A stretch of 64,000 bases of DNA from Photobacterium gaetbulicola Gung47 (GCA_000940995.1 CP005973.1:1550001-1614000); one strand, 5' to 3'; numbered from the stretch's first letter, positions 25,919 to 37,390 are shown. The notes: generated from the letters alone by a model not told the origin. A program made the numbers and translations.

Positions 25919-28900
25919 TCAATCCACAATAAACACTCCGTTGTTGAACAGCTCATTGATGATTTCATTCGAGGTTGAGCCTGTCCCCAGCCCTAATGCT
26001 GCGACATCGATATTTTCAACCGCGATGTTTTGCTGAGCGCTATCGCTCACCGCGACCGACAGATTCACTGTCTCCTCAGCATCGATACCAGCCGTGATGT
26101 TATTGAGCAGGCGATCGAGATCGTCTTCGCCGTTATCCGGTAAGATCTCAGCAATATCGAGCTGATCGAGATTGATTTCGAAATCTTTCACTGTATCGGT
26201 AAACGGCGTACCGGAGGCGGAGACATCTGCAGCTTGCCAGGTAAAGACATCAGAGGCACCGTCACCGTTGCCGTTGAGACTGCCTCCCCACAGTTCATCA
26301 TTCCCTGCACCGCCAAGCAGCTCATCGCTACCACCCGCACCTACTAAGATGTCATCAGCCAATCCACCCAACAAGCGCTCATCGGCATCGCTACCAACAA
26401 CAAGATTTTCGCCATCATTATCCCCCGCGCCGACTTCATTACCCGTGTTAGCGAGATCATCTATACGAACGCCAATCAGCAATTGGGTCGATTCGGCCTC
26501 GCTACCATCAATTTCCTGCGAAATGCCAACCAAGGTTAAGCTGTTTGGCCCTTCGGGAAGGTCTGCCACGAAGGTATTGTCGAGATCACTGCTTGCCACC
26601 CGCCAGCTACCATCACCATTATCGGTGCCGATTTCAGTTCCAGCGCTATCAACCAGCCTTCCGGCGCCAAGGCTACGCACCTCAACAAACAGGGTTTCAT
26701 CGGCATCGGCGGGGATCACCACTAGCCCGAGCAAGGGTACTAGGGTAGTTGATGCCAAAGAACTTTGCGCCGCCCGCGTATCAACGAGTTGGGGAACCGT
26801 GAGCTCAAGTGTTGGTGGCTCAGGTTTAGGGGTAACCGTGACATTAATCGTCGAAGTCGCTTGCTGCGGCCCACCCGCCCCCATATTGCCGTTATCGTTG
26901 GCAACCACAGTGATCACGTCATCGCCTTTAAACTCAGGATTACCGAGGTAGGTGATCCCAGCCGATAAGGCTGCATTGATATCGGCAAGGCTACCTTCCA
27001 AAGTGACAGCGGCACTGCCATTGTCAGTGATGGTGACACCAGCAGTTTCAACCGCCGTCAAGCTGCCATTGTTTGCCGACAGTGTTACCGTCATTACTCC
27101 GCTACTACCCACCTCGTCAAAATCGATATCAGTCACACTCAAGCCATTGATCAATAAAGGTGAATCTTCCTCTGCGATCTGATCGCCAATAGTCGGAAGC
27201 TCTGGGGCATCGTTAACGGCTTCGATATCTAGGTTAATTGTCACGAATTGGGCAATATCATCCGTAGCCACATCGGTTTGGTCTACCGCTCGGATTTCCA
27301 AGTCCAGCTGGCCATTCCAATTGTCACTGTTGGCATCGCCAGGGATAAACACCAAGCGATCTAAGTCCGAGCTATCGACCGTGACCAGCCACACTCCACT
27401 ACCCTGATCCGTTACCGTGCCCGTTACCCCATCCGGCAGGGTAATTTGGCTGGAATCGGGTACATTACTGATTTGGATCTGCAAGGTTTCAGGCGGGTTT
27501 TCCGACACATTCGTACCTGTACCGGTGTAGCTATCACTGTCATCAAACGCTTCAATATTGAGGACAAGATCAATATTGTCGTCCTCGGTACCTTCTGCGG
27601 TTGGAGTGACATCAATATCCACCCTATCAGCTATCGGATTCACGACGACAGTAAAGTTTGCCGTGTTTTCGACTGGCAGATCCAGGCTATCTTCCTTGGA
27701 AAAAACCACAATCTCTAGCTCGACCGAGCCGCTGAAATCTTTCGGCGGGATGAGGCCAAGACTGCTCAAGTCAATAGAATCGCTACCGGGAGGGACAGCC
27801 ACACTCCATTCCCCGCCACCATTGTTGTCAGCACCACTGATGATGAAGCCTTCAGGTACATTGACAATTTTGAGCGATAAGATCGACTCAGAGCCGTCTA
27901 TATCGACGACATTACCGCTGATACCGGAAAAACTGATCGACCCGCTGTCCTCATCACCCTCTATCGGTGTATCTATGCCAACAAAATTCACTTCGTCATT
28001 AACAGCAATGACTTCAAAAGTAATGCTACCGTCAAAGCTTTCGGTATCAGTTTGGGTCGATGCCCCTGTGGTTTCGTCATAGTCTGCTGTATCAACAATC
28101 GTCACCGTGACATCAAGCGACACATCACCACTAAAATCTTGCGGCGGGACATACTCGATAGCACTGAGCTCATTGCTATCGGTAATGGTCAGGCTAGTAA
28201 CCTGCTCACCCGCCGCATTGAGCAAGAAGCCACCGGAACTACCCACACTGATCACAGCTTGCTCGATAGTCTCAAGCCCTTCCAAGGTTGTCGTACTGAT
28301 ATCGGCGACCGTGGCGGTGACATCCAAAATAATGGTGCCATCTTCAAAAGCTATGTCGGGATAGATAACTTCCGGCTCGCCGTCTTCAACAGGCTGCCTA
28401 TCAGCATCAAGCCCCTGAGTTTCCACCACCGACACACCAATATCCGGCACGCGTTCGTTGTCCCCTGTGCGTTCGGGAACATCAACAATCGGGTCTATCC
28501 GGACAGGTATCGTGTCGGTAACTTCGTTGAAGTCACCACTTTCGGTATCGGTATTGACGTATTTCACATCCAGCAGGAAGTCACCAGCAAAGTCCTGGGG
28601 AAGGTTCAATGTGATTCCAGACAGATCGACACTGCCATCAGCCTGGACAGGCACTTTGATCACATACTCACCGGTCACAAAGTTGAAATCCATAGCTGAA
28701 ATCGTTGCGCCATCAGGCAAGCTCGCCGCGCTGATGACCAAGGAAAACTCATCATCTCCCTGGTTCTCGCCAACTGTACTGAGACTGACAATTTGGTTAA
28801 GGAAAGTCCCGAGGGTGACTACGGTATCTTCTTCGCCTGTCACGACAACACTGTCATCAACAACGATGTCGGCCGCCAGTTGGTCGTTGAGCGCATTGCC

Positions 28901-31900
28901 TTGGAAATCAATTGTCAGCGTGCTGTTGACGATTTCAATCGCGCTGGGGTTCACATCGTCACTCTGATCTTGCACCTCGGCAGCAATGGCTACCACGACC
29001 TCACCCGTAAAGTCGGATGGAGCGAGGATCTGGATATCCTCCAAGCTGCCCTGCGGCACTGTCCAGCTGCCATCACCGTTGTTGATACCACCGATGACGA
29101 CAAAATCGGCTTCGGGATCGGGGAATGTGATCACTATCGATAGAATGATCTCATCACTGCTCGGATCGAGATCTTCAAATACGATCTGGCCGTCAGAGTC
29201 AGGACCACCACCAAGATCCAAGCTGCCGTCAATAGACACAATCGTATCAACAAAGTCCGTAGTACCTGTCGGGATCACGCCTATCTCGGCATCCGGCTCG
29301 ACAACGGCCTGGATAATGACATCCAAAGTGCCATTGACCACTTGAACATCAGTTGCCGGCGAGTCGACATCGACTTCTGTCACTGTCACCTCAGTGGTAA
29401 TCGCCGAGGCGCCTGTCAAGTTTAAGTCAGAGTCCTCTGGAGCGAGTAATTGCAACTGCGCTCCATCCGATAACTGAGCCAACTGCGCGTCGCTTAAGGT
29501 GACAGATCCAGCAGCGTCAACAGTCAACGTGGTAATCGTGCCGCCATCATTGATCTGTAAACCATAATCAGCTTGGATATTATTCACCACCAAGCCGGTA
29601 ATTTGCTCTTTGTTATCGGTCAGTACCGGCTGCCAGTTGAGGTTAATCGGCTCATCTTCCAACCCGTTACTTTGTCTTGTGTAGTCCTCGGCATCGACAA
29701 CAGGTTCGATATGGATCACCAACTGGAACTCAAACTCCCCTTGGTCACCATCATTTTCTGTCACCACAATATTGGCATCGAGCACTATATCTTCTGTGCT
29801 GTTTTCCGGCGGGCGAATACTGATAGCGACAGGTTGGTCAGGGTCGCCAATCTCTTCCCCGGTTAGTTTCACTTCGTAGCGAGGGAGACCGTCATCATCA
29901 AACCCCACAAAAACCAAAGTTTGCTCGTTACCCTCGGCATCAAAAATCCGGGTACCTTCAGGGATATTGGACACCACAAAGGTCAGGGTTTCGGATTCAT
30001 CCAAGGGCGCATTGGCAATTTCCCCAGAAACCAAACTGAAATCGAGAACGGCATCGGTATCTTCATCAATCGTGGTTTCGATACCGGGAACTTCACCATC
30101 AACAATCTCGGTCCAGTTACTGCCACCGAGCTCAAATTCAGGTTCATCAACCACGCCGGTCAATGCGACTTCAATAAATTGCTCAGGCGTGACCAATACG
30201 TCTTCGACAGTGTCGACCGTGCCATCTTCAAGAGTAATATCGACCACATCCTTAACAACCCCTTCCACTTTGATTTGAAAGTCGACATTACTTTCCGGCA
30301 CCGGGATCAGCACGACCTGATCTAACTCCTCATAGAGAATTTCATACACGCCACTGGCATCTGGCGTCAGCACAGCGCCATTTTGTGACAACTGCGCGCC
30401 ATCAGGTAGCTCTGAAATGCGCACAAACAGGGTTTCAACCCCGAAATCATCATCGAGATCATCCAGTTCAGTCAGTTCGATAAGCGGAGCCAGGGCAATG
30501 GGCTCATCTTCAAGGGATTCAACCCGACTCACTTTCAGTTGGGCATCATCGGCAACAGGCAGAACATTGATCAGGATTTCTTCGGTAATTTCTGCGGTTT
30601 CCGAGCCCGGTACAAAATGCCCAAGCTCGGTGCTTTGTGCGGTGAGGTTCAAACGGATATCACCGCTGAAGTTATCGATAGGATCTATCTCTATGGTATC
30701 GACTGCGGTGACTGATACTTCAAACACCCCCGGTTCTACTTCAGTGATGCCCTCACCAATGATCTGGGCTTGGCCTTCGGTAATTGTGATGAAATACGTC
30801 AACTCTTCAGAGCCATCGGTATCTTGCAGCAGCGCCTGAAATGACTCGCTGAGGCTGATGTTATCGCCATCCTCCTCGCCGTCACCGTAATAAAAAACCG
30901 CGGTATCTGCAAAAACCGGTTGATCGGCAATGCCCAGCACACTGATAGACAAGGTGCCATCTTGCAGCGGCTGGTTAACCCCATCGCTGGTCACCACTTC
31001 GGCAGTCACAGTGAAGTCCAGCAAATTGTTTGGCTCAAACAGGGTGGAATAATCAGGCTCCGGCACAAAAGTGACGCCTTGCAGCTCAAACACGCCATCG
31101 CCATCAGGATCGACAAATGCAGCAGGGTCGATCAGAACTTGTCCTCCGGCTGGCACAATCTCGACACCGTTAAGAAAGAATTGACCATGGGGATCGGCGG
31201 GGAGAATGATAAACACATCGCCGATCTGCTCACCGCGATCCGCATCCCCGATGTCAATCGACATATTGATCGGGATCCCTGTGGTGGGATCCCCCAAAAA
31301 TTCATCAGGATTACGCCCCTGATCTTCGACACCTTCTGAAGGCTGCACCACCAAGGTCGGCTCTTCATCGGTAATGGTGATCGTCAATGTGCTTTGACTG
31401 ATATCGTTATCACCATCAGTGACTTCAAAATCCACATTGGCAACAATCGGCTCCGCACCATGGTCGAGATCGGATAGCGAATTAAACAGCACTTGCCCTT
31501 CGGCAGTGATCAATAACTGGCCGAGCAATTGACCGTCTTGGTTGACATCAAAACTGAAGAAGCCCTGTGCATCCGGCGTGCCTGTCAGCTCTTGCCGCAC
31601 GCCTTCAATAATGACCGCAGTGACTTCGGCATCATCGGCCCCTTCTTCTGGCACCGTGAGTACATCCAGGGTTTCTGTCGATTCCCCCTCTTCAATAGAT
31701 TGGAAGGCCGCATCTTGAGTTTGCGGGATGTCATCTTCAATCGTTACCGCAACGGTGACAGCAGCGCTAGCGTCGTCATCTTGGTCGATCGCAGTCACCG
31801 AGAACGCAATCGTCAGCTCGGTATCGTTATCTGGCTGAGCATGATCCAGTGCACCCAACAAGGTAAAGCTATAGCTATCATCAGCGGCCGTGCCCGTTGC

Positions 31901-34900
31901 GCTAAATGCCAATATGAAGATAACCACACCGTTAACTTGGCCTTCATAGGTATTGTTGGTGGCGTTGAACACCAAAGTAACCTGCTGCCCGCCTGCCGTT
32001 AGCGTACCGGCATTGGCAGTATTGAATGCATCGACATCGACTTGGTAATTCACGATTTCATCCGAGCCAGAATCAATCGTGATGGTGCCTGTCGCTACCT
32101 GCCCATCACCATCTGGGTTTGAGCCCGGGTGGAAATCGCCTCCTTCATCAATATCACTTTCCAGTACAGTCGCCGAAGTAACGGTGTCAATTTCCGGATC
32201 GGTTCCGTCAGTAATGGTGGTCGTGATAAGTGCAGGGGTTATAAGGAAATCACCATCGGTATCTTGCACCTGAATTGGCAAGTCGAACACTATGGTATCG
32301 TTTTGCTGGCGAACCAAGCCGGTATTGTCCGTACCATTGTGATCCAGCGGTTTCAGCTGCGTGACTGTCACCGTGATATCAACCTGTTCGCCATCGGCGT
32401 TTTGCACCGCGATGATCACCGCAGTCAGTACCGTCTCTCCCCCGGCAGTCCCTCCACCAACCGACAACGTAAGGGTTCCCGTGCCTGAATCCCAAGTCGC
32501 AGTAACCGGGAGTCCTCCTGCAGTAATTTCCGCCTCTAGCTCTGCCAATAGCGTGGCTAGCTGAGCGGGATCAATATCAAGCGTATCAGGATCTAACCTA
32601 TCGACTCCGGCGGCGATCGTGATCGCCGCATCGCCAGAAACGGGGTAACCTTGTTCACCACCAGGATCGCTGTCATCGGTCGTCAGATCGCCTTCGGGAA
32701 AAGCAATTTGTGCCGTATTTCCGCCGGCAGGATCTGTTCCGTCTTCGATCGTTACCGTAATAGAACCCAGTGTTGTGTCGTTGTCTCGATCTGTTACCTC
32801 TACCGCTAAATCCAGTGTAACGAGATCTGAAGCATCAATTTGATCCAAGGGTTGCAACTGAGTGACACTGTAACCCCCATTGGTATCGATCGAGATTTCC
32901 AGCACCACAATATTCGGGTCATCAGCCCTTACAACCGTAATTTGATTGCCTATTACGGTAAATACCAGCGCGAACCCGTTGCTCGTCAATGTTTCTAACG
33001 AAGGTTGAGCGGCAGAGAAAAGGACAGAAATAACATCATCGCTGCCTTGAATAACCTCAATATTACCCGTTCCCGATGAGAGGCCGTCGTCACCTTCATT
33101 GAGAGCTAGACCAAAGTCATTGCCAAAGGCAGGATCATCACCATCTTCAATATTGATAGTGACAATACCAGTGTTGGTATCACCGTCATCATCGGCAACA
33201 AGCACATTTAGCAGGATTGATAGGGTGTCATCAACAAGGTGATCGAGGTTGTTGTTGAGGGTAAGGGTGTAGTCACCAGTCGGTGTCATGACTACCGTAA
33301 ACACAACCTGCGGGGTGCCGTTAACATCAATGAAGGCATTGAGGGTATTGCCACCGACCACTTCGAACTGCACCGGTAGACCGTCGCTCAATAACCCCTC
33401 AAAAGCAGGTTGATCATCAGTAAAGTTAATCGATGCCACCGCATCACTGCCCACATCAACGCCAATTTGCCCCGGTCTCGATGTGTTAATATCAGCGGTT
33501 TCGTTGACCGTAATACTACTGCCTTCAGCCAATTCCGGTATTGGACCATCGGTAATGGAAGCCACCGCGCTGACCAATGTCGTTAGGTTATCACCGTCAA
33601 CATCTGTGGCTTGCAAGGGAAGATTAACCGCTATCAGCTCTCCGCTGACCGATACAAACCCCTCGCTGTTGCCATTTGTATTGTGATCCAACGGAGCCGA
33701 TTGGGTCACCGTCATAGTCAGATCGACATCCTGGCCATTGGCGGACTGTACCGGGGTAAACACAATAGTGAGCACCGGTGTGCCATCCCCCAAAACGCCA
33801 GCTAAGGTATTCGTTGCCGCATCATAGCTGAACGTCAGTGCCCCACCACCGCCAGAGGTCAGCTCGCTATTTAGTTCTGCGATAATCGCTGCCAGTTGAT
33901 CTGGGGCAATCTGGACAGATTCTGGCACCAAGCGATCAGAGCCAGCAACAATCATTTCAAGCTGCTGCTCGGTGAGCGGGTATTCGCTCGGGGCTTGATT
34001 GGGTGGTGAAAGGTCAGGCTCAGTAAACTCAACCTCAATGGTGCCGCCACCCGCAGGGTCATCACCGTCATCAATAGTAATAGCAATTTGCCCCGGCACC
34101 TGATCGCCATCGTTATCGGTGATCACCACATCCAGCGGCACCACCAAACTATCGCTGTCGGTATGATCAAGTGTGCCGCTAAGCGTTGCCTCAAACTCGC
34201 CATCACTATTAATAGTCACCAGCAAGACGGTATTACCCAGAGAATCAACCAAGGTAATTTCACTGCCTACAGGCGTGCCGCCAACCACTAAACTGACCGG
34301 ATTGCCATCGCTGGTGAAATTCAGTGCGGCCTGTGTGTCAGCAAATAGCAAAGAGGCAATATCATCACTGCCTATATCAATACTGATCGTCCCTTCAACC
34401 ACCCGGTTAGCGTCACTGGTTTCATCGAGGGTCACTCCGGCACCATCTCCCAAAGCCGGAAACTCACCATCGGTAATCGTCACCGAAACACTGGCGGGCT
34501 GAGAGAGATTGTCACCGTCAGTATCCGTTGCCATTAATGGCAAAGTAAGGACGATTTCTTCACCGCTGCTGGTGATATAGGGAGAATCGAGAGTCGTATC
34601 AAGGTGATCAAGAGGCTGAAGTTGGGTCGTGATAACCGATACTGTTAGATCATCGCCATTGGCTGCCTGTACGCTGCTAATCGCAACCGTTAGCACCAAG
34701 CTGCCATCAGGCAGACGGGCTTCGAGCAGTCCGCTGGCCTCATCATAGGTCACCGCCAACGCTTCGCCTGCTGAGCTCAGCACCGCTTGCAGATCAGCTA
34801 TCACATCATCGCGTTGGGTCGGGTCTAGGGATATCGAACTCGGATCCAATCTGTCTGCACCCGCAATGATATTCAACGTTGCCTCAACAGACCCAGGGTA

Positions 34901-37390
34901 ACTGCTGGGTTCAAGATCTGGCTCAATCATTGCCACAGCGACGCTTTCACCACCGGCAGGATCGGAGCCATCATTGAACGTCATGACAATCTGGCTGTCG
35001 TCGGTATCGCCGTCGTCATCTGTTGCTTTTACATCGACAGTCAGGACCAACTGATTAGTATCAATCGGCTGGTCTAGCGCATCGCTCTGCTCAAGGGTAT
35101 AAGTACCATCGTTAGCAATGGTAACAGTCAGAATGGCTTCATTTTGGCTATTGAATATCTGCAGTTGGTTCTGATCAATTTGGTAGCTAACTGGCTCGCC
35201 ATTGCTGGTAAAGCCTGCAATCAAATCCGCTAAATCGGTGCTATCAACAAACACCACGCTGGCAATCGCATCGCTGCCGATATCCAGCTCAATGGCACCG
35301 GCGACAGTGCTTACCTGATCCGGAGGGGTGTTGTCAGGGTCGGTGATCTCAGCACCTGAATCGGCACCGAAGGCGGGGATAGCACCATCAACGATGGTGG
35401 TGGTTAGTATCGCTGGCGTGTCAAGAAAATCACCATCGGTATCGTTGACTTGGATAGGGACTGTCACGACAATTTGTTCGCCATTGACAGAGACGAAGCC
35501 ACGACTGTTTCCGCTAGAGAGGTGATCAAGCGGCAGTAATTGAACCAAATCGGCAGTAATGGTGATCCCCAGCCCATCGGCGCTTTGAACAGATGTCAGG
35601 GTCAGGGTGACAGCCACCTCGCCATTCGGTTTTGCGCCCGATAGCACATCTGTCGCATCGTCATAGGTGAAAGTAAGAGGTTCTCCGCCTGAACTCAGCT
35701 CTTGCTCTAATTCGCTGATAAGATTATCTAGCTCTAGTTCATCGATAGTAACGGTATCAGGATCTAAGCGGTCGGCACCCGGCGTGAGTTCGAAGGTATC
35801 TTGTCCACTGCCCGGGTAATCATTGGGCTGCAGATCAGGCTCGATAAAAGTGATCTCGCCAGTTTCTCCCCCTGGCGGGCTATTGCCGTCAATACTGATC
35901 AACACGACAGTGCCGTCAGTGCTGTCGCCGTCAAAGTCGGTGGCGGTTACGGCTAATTGCAATACCAGCTCTGCCCGCTCAAGTTCATCAAACGGCTGCA
36001 TTTGATTGACGACATAGCTACCATCAGTATTGATAGCAATCGTGAGGACTAACTCCCCTCGACTATCGACCAATTCAAGCTGGTTGCCGTTAACCGATAC
36101 CCTTGTCTCAAAGCCGTTACTGGTTAGGTTTTCCAAGTCAGGCTGTTCAGCGTCAAACACCAAGCTGCTGATCTCATCACTGCCCACATCCAAAGGGACT
36201 ACCCCTTCGATATCAACGCCCAGTGAATCAGCCTCGTCGATAACAGTACCTTCGTCAGAGCCAAATAAAGGGTTCTCACCGTCAACAATGGCAGAGCTCA
36301 CCTGCAAGGGGACATCTAGCGGATTTCCAGCCAAATCAGTGCCTTGCAATGGCAGTAATATTGTTAACACATCATCGGCATTGGTAACCCTACCACCACT
36401 ACTATCAGCAATATGATCAACCGGCCGCTCAAGCTGTGTTGTGATAGTAACTGTGACATCCCTGCCGCCCGTTTCTGCTGATATCTGAAATGTAACGACA
36501 GTATTGCCGTTACTGGTGCCAATAATTGCATTACTACCAGCATCGAAACTGAAAACAACTGGCTGTCCGCTGGAGGTTACCTCTGCATTGAGCTCTTCAA
36601 GCAAGTCAGCCAGTTGTGAGGAGTCAAAGGTGAATGAGCCGGGTTCTAGTGGCAGTGAGCCTGCATTCACGATTACTTGCGCCGAAGACTCTGAGGGATA
36701 GGTGTTCGGCACAAAGTCTGCTTCGGTAAGCTGCATCGCACCCGTTTCACCACCAGATGCGGCAAACAAAGGAGGTGATTCATCTTCAGCAGTCTCCTCC
36801 CCGCGCTCGAAGCGGGTATCAAACCCGGCTTCAGCCAAGATAGCGTCACCATCATAGTTGATGATGACAAAACCAGCATTGGCCCCCTCAACACTGCTTT
36901 CCGTTCCCGCGGCTGGCGGCGCTAAGATATCGCTGGGATCGGCTCCGGCCAGGAGCTGCTGCTGAATTGCAACCAGCTCTTGTTCGCTCAGTGCCCGCTG
37001 AGCCAAAGAGGCTTCATCAGGAAATTGGGCCAACGGCTGAATAGTCCACGTCGAGGGGAAAATTTCCAGACCGGGATCGACACCGCCAGACGGAGCCACC
37101 AGCACGCATGTCGGGCAGGGCCAATCAACCAATACCGGTTCACCATTTTGCATGACCACGTATTGTGCGCTGTTGTCTGCCAATAGCAGTTGACCGGAAG
37201 CAATACGGACACCTTCACCTGTGCCAACCGACTGGGTAGTTCCATCGGCTTGGACGATGTAGACTTCCCCTTGGCTCACCGTCAGTTCTATGCCTGCTGG
37301 GTCTTTTACACCTTCAGGGCCAGCTTCAGCATTTTCACCACTGGGTTGGATCTGTTTAGAAGATGAACCTATCGACGATGATTCCGCCAT
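25919..37390 (-). CDS. Giant LapA-type RTX adhesin with N-terminal retention module
   Basis: A 3823-residue, very acidic surface adhesin exported by type I secretion. Residues ~25-170 form a LapA-like retention module (GIELTVSQGEVYIVQADGT..), with a PPAAGT di-alanine site at about 158-163, where LapG-type proteases cut. Five repeats of about 290-440 residues (type I secretion '143' type, each opening with PDL..YP..AGADRLDP or a variant) span ~225-1880. Many Ig/cadherin-like domains follow to ~3600. Near 3660-3700 are RTX nonapeptides (GSDADERLLGG, GAGGSDELLGGAGND), then the uncleaved C-terminal secretion signal. I start at ATG 37390; a GTG lies two codons upstream. It faces the lap export/control operon across 278 bp. 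The cargo/ligand specificity is unknown. Confidence 0.93.
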   Translation of the reverse strand: MAESSSIGSSSKQIQPSGENAEAGPEGVKDPAGIELTVSQGEVYIVQADGTTQSVGTGEGVRIASGQLLLADNSAQYVVMQNGEPVLVDWPCPTCVLVAPSGGVDPGLEIFPSTWTIQPLAQFPDEASLAQRALSEQELVAIQQQLLAGADPSDILAPPAAGTESSVEGANAGFVIINYDGDAILAEAGFDTRFERGEETAEDESPPLFAASGGETGAMQLTEADFVPNTYPSESSAQVIVNAGSLPLEPGSFTFDSSQLADLLEELNAEVTSSGQPVVFSFDAGSNAIIGTSNGNTVVTFQISAETGGRDVTVTITTQLERPVDHIADSSGGRVTNADDVLTILLPLQGTDLAGNPLDVPLQVSSAIVDGENPLFGSDEGTVIDEADSLGVDIEGVVPLDVGSDEISSLVFDAEQPDLENLTSNGFETRVSVNGNQLELVDSRGELVLTIAINTDGSYVVNQMQPFDELERAELVLQLAVTATDFDGDSTDGTVVLISIDGNSPPGGETGEITFIEPDLQPNDYPGSGQDTFELTPGADRLDPDTVTIDELELDNLISELEQELSSGGEPLTFTYDDATDVLSGAKPNGEVAVTLTLTSVQSADGLGITITADLVQLLPLDHLSSGNSRGFVSVNGEQIVVTVPIQVNDTDGDFLDTPAILTTTIVDGAIPAFGADSGAEITDPDNTPPDQVSTVAGAIELDIGSDAIASVVFVDSTDLADLIAGFTSNGEPVSYQIDQNQLQIFNSQNEAILTVTIANDGTYTLEQSDALDQPIDTNQLVLTVDVKATDDDGDTDDSQIVMTFNDGSDPAGGESVAVAMIEPDLEPSSYPGSVEATLNIIAGADRLDPSSISLDPTQRDDVIADLQAVLSSAGEALAVTYDEASGLLEARLPDGSLVLTVAISSVQAANGDDLTVSVITTQLQPLDHLDTTLDSPYITSSGEEIVLTLPLMATDTDGDNLSQPASVSVTITDGEFPALGDGAGVTLDETSDANRVVEGTISIDIGSDDIASLLFADTQAALNFTSDGNPVSLVVGGTPVGSEITLVDSLGNTVLLVTINSDGEFEATLSGTLDHTDSDSLVVPLDVVITDNDGDQVPGQIAITIDDGDDPAGGGTIEVEFTEPDLSPPNQAPSEYPLTEQQLEMIVAGSDRLVPESVQIAPDQLAAIIAELNSELTSGGGGALTFSYDAATNTLAGVLGDGTPVLTIVFTPVQSANGQDVDLTMTVTQSAPLDHNTNGNSEGFVSVSGELIAVNLPLQATDVDGDNLTTLVSAVASITDGPIPELAEGSSITVNETADINTSRPGQIGVDVGSDAVASINFTDDQPAFEGLLSDGLPVQFEVVGGNTLNAFIDVNGTPQVVFTVVMTPTGDYTLTLNNNLDHLVDDTLSILLNVLVADDDGDTNTGIVTINIEDGDDPAFGNDFGLALNEGDDGLSSGTGNIEVIQGSDDVISVLFSAAQPSLETLTSNGFALVFTVIGNQITVVRADDPNIVVLEISIDTNGGYSVTQLQPLDQIDASDLVTLDLAVEVTDRDNDTTLGSITVTIEDGTDPAGGNTAQIAFPEGDLTTDDSDPGGEQGYPVSGDAAITIAAGVDRLDPDTLDIDPAQLATLLAELEAEITAGGLPVTATWDSGTGTLTLSVGGGTAGGETVLTAVIIAVQNADGEQVDITVTVTQLKPLDHNGTDNTGLVRQQNDTIVFDLPIQVQDTDGDFLITPALITTTITDGTDPEIDTVTSATVLESDIDEGGDFHPGSNPDGDGQVATGTITIDSGSDEIVNYQVDVDAFNTANAGTLTAGGQQVTLVFNATNNTYEGQVNGVVIFILAFSATGTAADDSYSFTLLGALDHAQPDNDTELTIAFSVTAIDQDDDASAAVTVAVTIEDDIPQTQDAAFQSIEEGESTETLDVLTVPEEGADDAEVTAVIIEGVRQELTGTPDAQGFFSFDVNQDGQLLGQLLITAEGQVLFNSLSDLDHGAEPIVANVDFEVTDGDNDISQSTLTITITDEEPTLVVQPSEGVEDQGRNPDEFLGDPTTGIPINMSIDIGDADRGEQIGDVFIILPADPHGQFFLNGVEIVPAGGQVLIDPAAFVDPDGDGVFELQGVTFVPEPDYSTLFEPNNLLDFTVTAEVVTSDGVNQPLQDGTLSISVLGIADQPVFADTAVFYYGDGEEDGDNISLSESFQALLQDTDGSEELTYFITITEGQAQIIGEGITEVEPGVFEVSVTAVDTIEIDPIDNFSGDIRLNLTAQSTELGHFVPGSETAEITEEILINVLPVADDAQLKVSRVESLEDEPIALAPLIELTELDDLDDDFGVETLFVRISELPDGAQLSQNGAVLTPDASGVYEILYEELDQVVLIPVPESNVDFQIKVEGVVKDVVDITLEDGTVDTVEDVLVTPEQFIEVALTGVVDEPEFELGGSNWTEIVDGEVPGIETTIDEDTDAVLDFSLVSGEIANAPLDESETLTFVVSNIPEGTRIFDAEGNEQTLVFVGFDDDGLPRYEVKLTGEEIGDPDQPVAISIRPPENSTEDIVLDANIVVTENDGDQGEFEFQLVIHIEPVVDAEDYTRQSNGLEDEPINLNWQPVLTDNKEQITGLVVNNIQADYGLQINDGGTITTLTVDAAGSVTLSDAQLAQLSDGAQLQLLAPEDSDLNLTGASAITTEVTVTEVDVDSPATDVQVVNGTLDVIIQAVVEPDAEIGVIPTGTTDFVDTIVSIDGSLDLGGGPDSDGQIVFEDLDPSSDEIILSIVITFPDPEADFVVIGGINNGDGSWTVPQGSLEDIQILAPSDFTGEVVVAIAAEVQDQSDDVNPSAIEIVNSTLTIDFQGNALNDQLAADIVVDDSVVVTGEEDTVVTLGTFLNQIVSLSTVGENQGDDEFSLVISAASLPDGATISAMDFNFVTGEYVIKVPVQADGSVDLSGITLNLPQDFAGDFLLDVKYVNTDTESGDFNEVTDTIPVRIDPIVDVPERTGDNERVPDIGVSVVETQGLDADRQPVEDGEPEVIYPDIAFEDGTIILDVTATVADISTTTLEGLETIEQAVISVGSSGGFLLNAAGEQVTSLTITDSNELSAIEYVPPQDFSGDVSLDVTVTIVDTADYDETTGASTQTDTESFDGSITFEVIAVNDEVNFVGIDTPIEGDEDSGSISFSGISGNVVDIDGSESILSLKIVNVPEGFIISGADNNGGGEWSVAVPPGSDSIDLSSLGLIPPKDFSGSVELEIVVFSKEDSLDLPVENTANFTVVVNPIADRVDIDVTPTAEGTEDDNIDLVLNIEAFDDSDSYTGTGTNVSENPPETLQIQISNVPDSSQITLPDGVTGTVTDQGSGVWLVTVDSSDLDRLVFIPGDANSDNWNGQLDLEIRAVDQTDVATDDIAQFVTINLDIEAVNDAPELPTIGDQIAEEDSPLLINGLSVTDIDFDEVGSSGVMTVTLSANNGSLTAVETAGVTITDNGSAAVTLEGSLADINAALSAGITYLGNPEFKGDDVITVVANDNGNMGAGGPQQATSTINVTVTPKPEPPTLELTVPQLVDTRAAQSSLASTTLVPLLGLVVIPADADETLFVEVRSLGAGRLVDSAGTEIGTDNGDGSWRVASSDLDNTFVADLPEGPNSLTLVGISQEIDGSEAESTQLLIGVRIDDLANTGNEVGAGDNDGENLVVGSDADERLLGGLADDILVGAGGSDELLGGAGNDELWGGSLNGNGDGASDVFTWQAADVSASGTPFTDTVKDFEINLDQLDIAEILPDNGEDDLDRLLNNITAGIDAEETVNLSVAVSDSAQQNIAVENIDVAALGLGTGSTSNEIINELFNNGVFIVD
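31740..36720 (-). repeat. Five long in-frame repeats inside the adhesin gene
   Basis: Protein-level tandem repeats starting at about residues 225, 519, 825, 1125 and 1568 of the adhesin. Each begins with an acidic-PDL..YP motif, then (A)GADRLDP, L..ELE..SSGG, an L.PLDH motif and a TD.DGD stretch. The fourth unit is longer because it holds an extra half-repeat. The copies have diverged enough that nucleotide recombination is probably limited. Confidence 0.75.

Noticed and set aside
31740..36720. Could the regular repeats be a CRISPR array or satellite DNA?
   Set aside because: The repeats are long, diverged, in frame and encode known adhesin domains; there are no short identical repeats with spacers.
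26172..37245. Many plus-strand open frames of 60-260 codons inside the adhesin gene
   Set aside because: They are shadows of the repetitive, acidic 11-kb minus-strand gene. Their translations are Ser/Thr/Pro-rich low-complexity with no family match and no ribosome sites.
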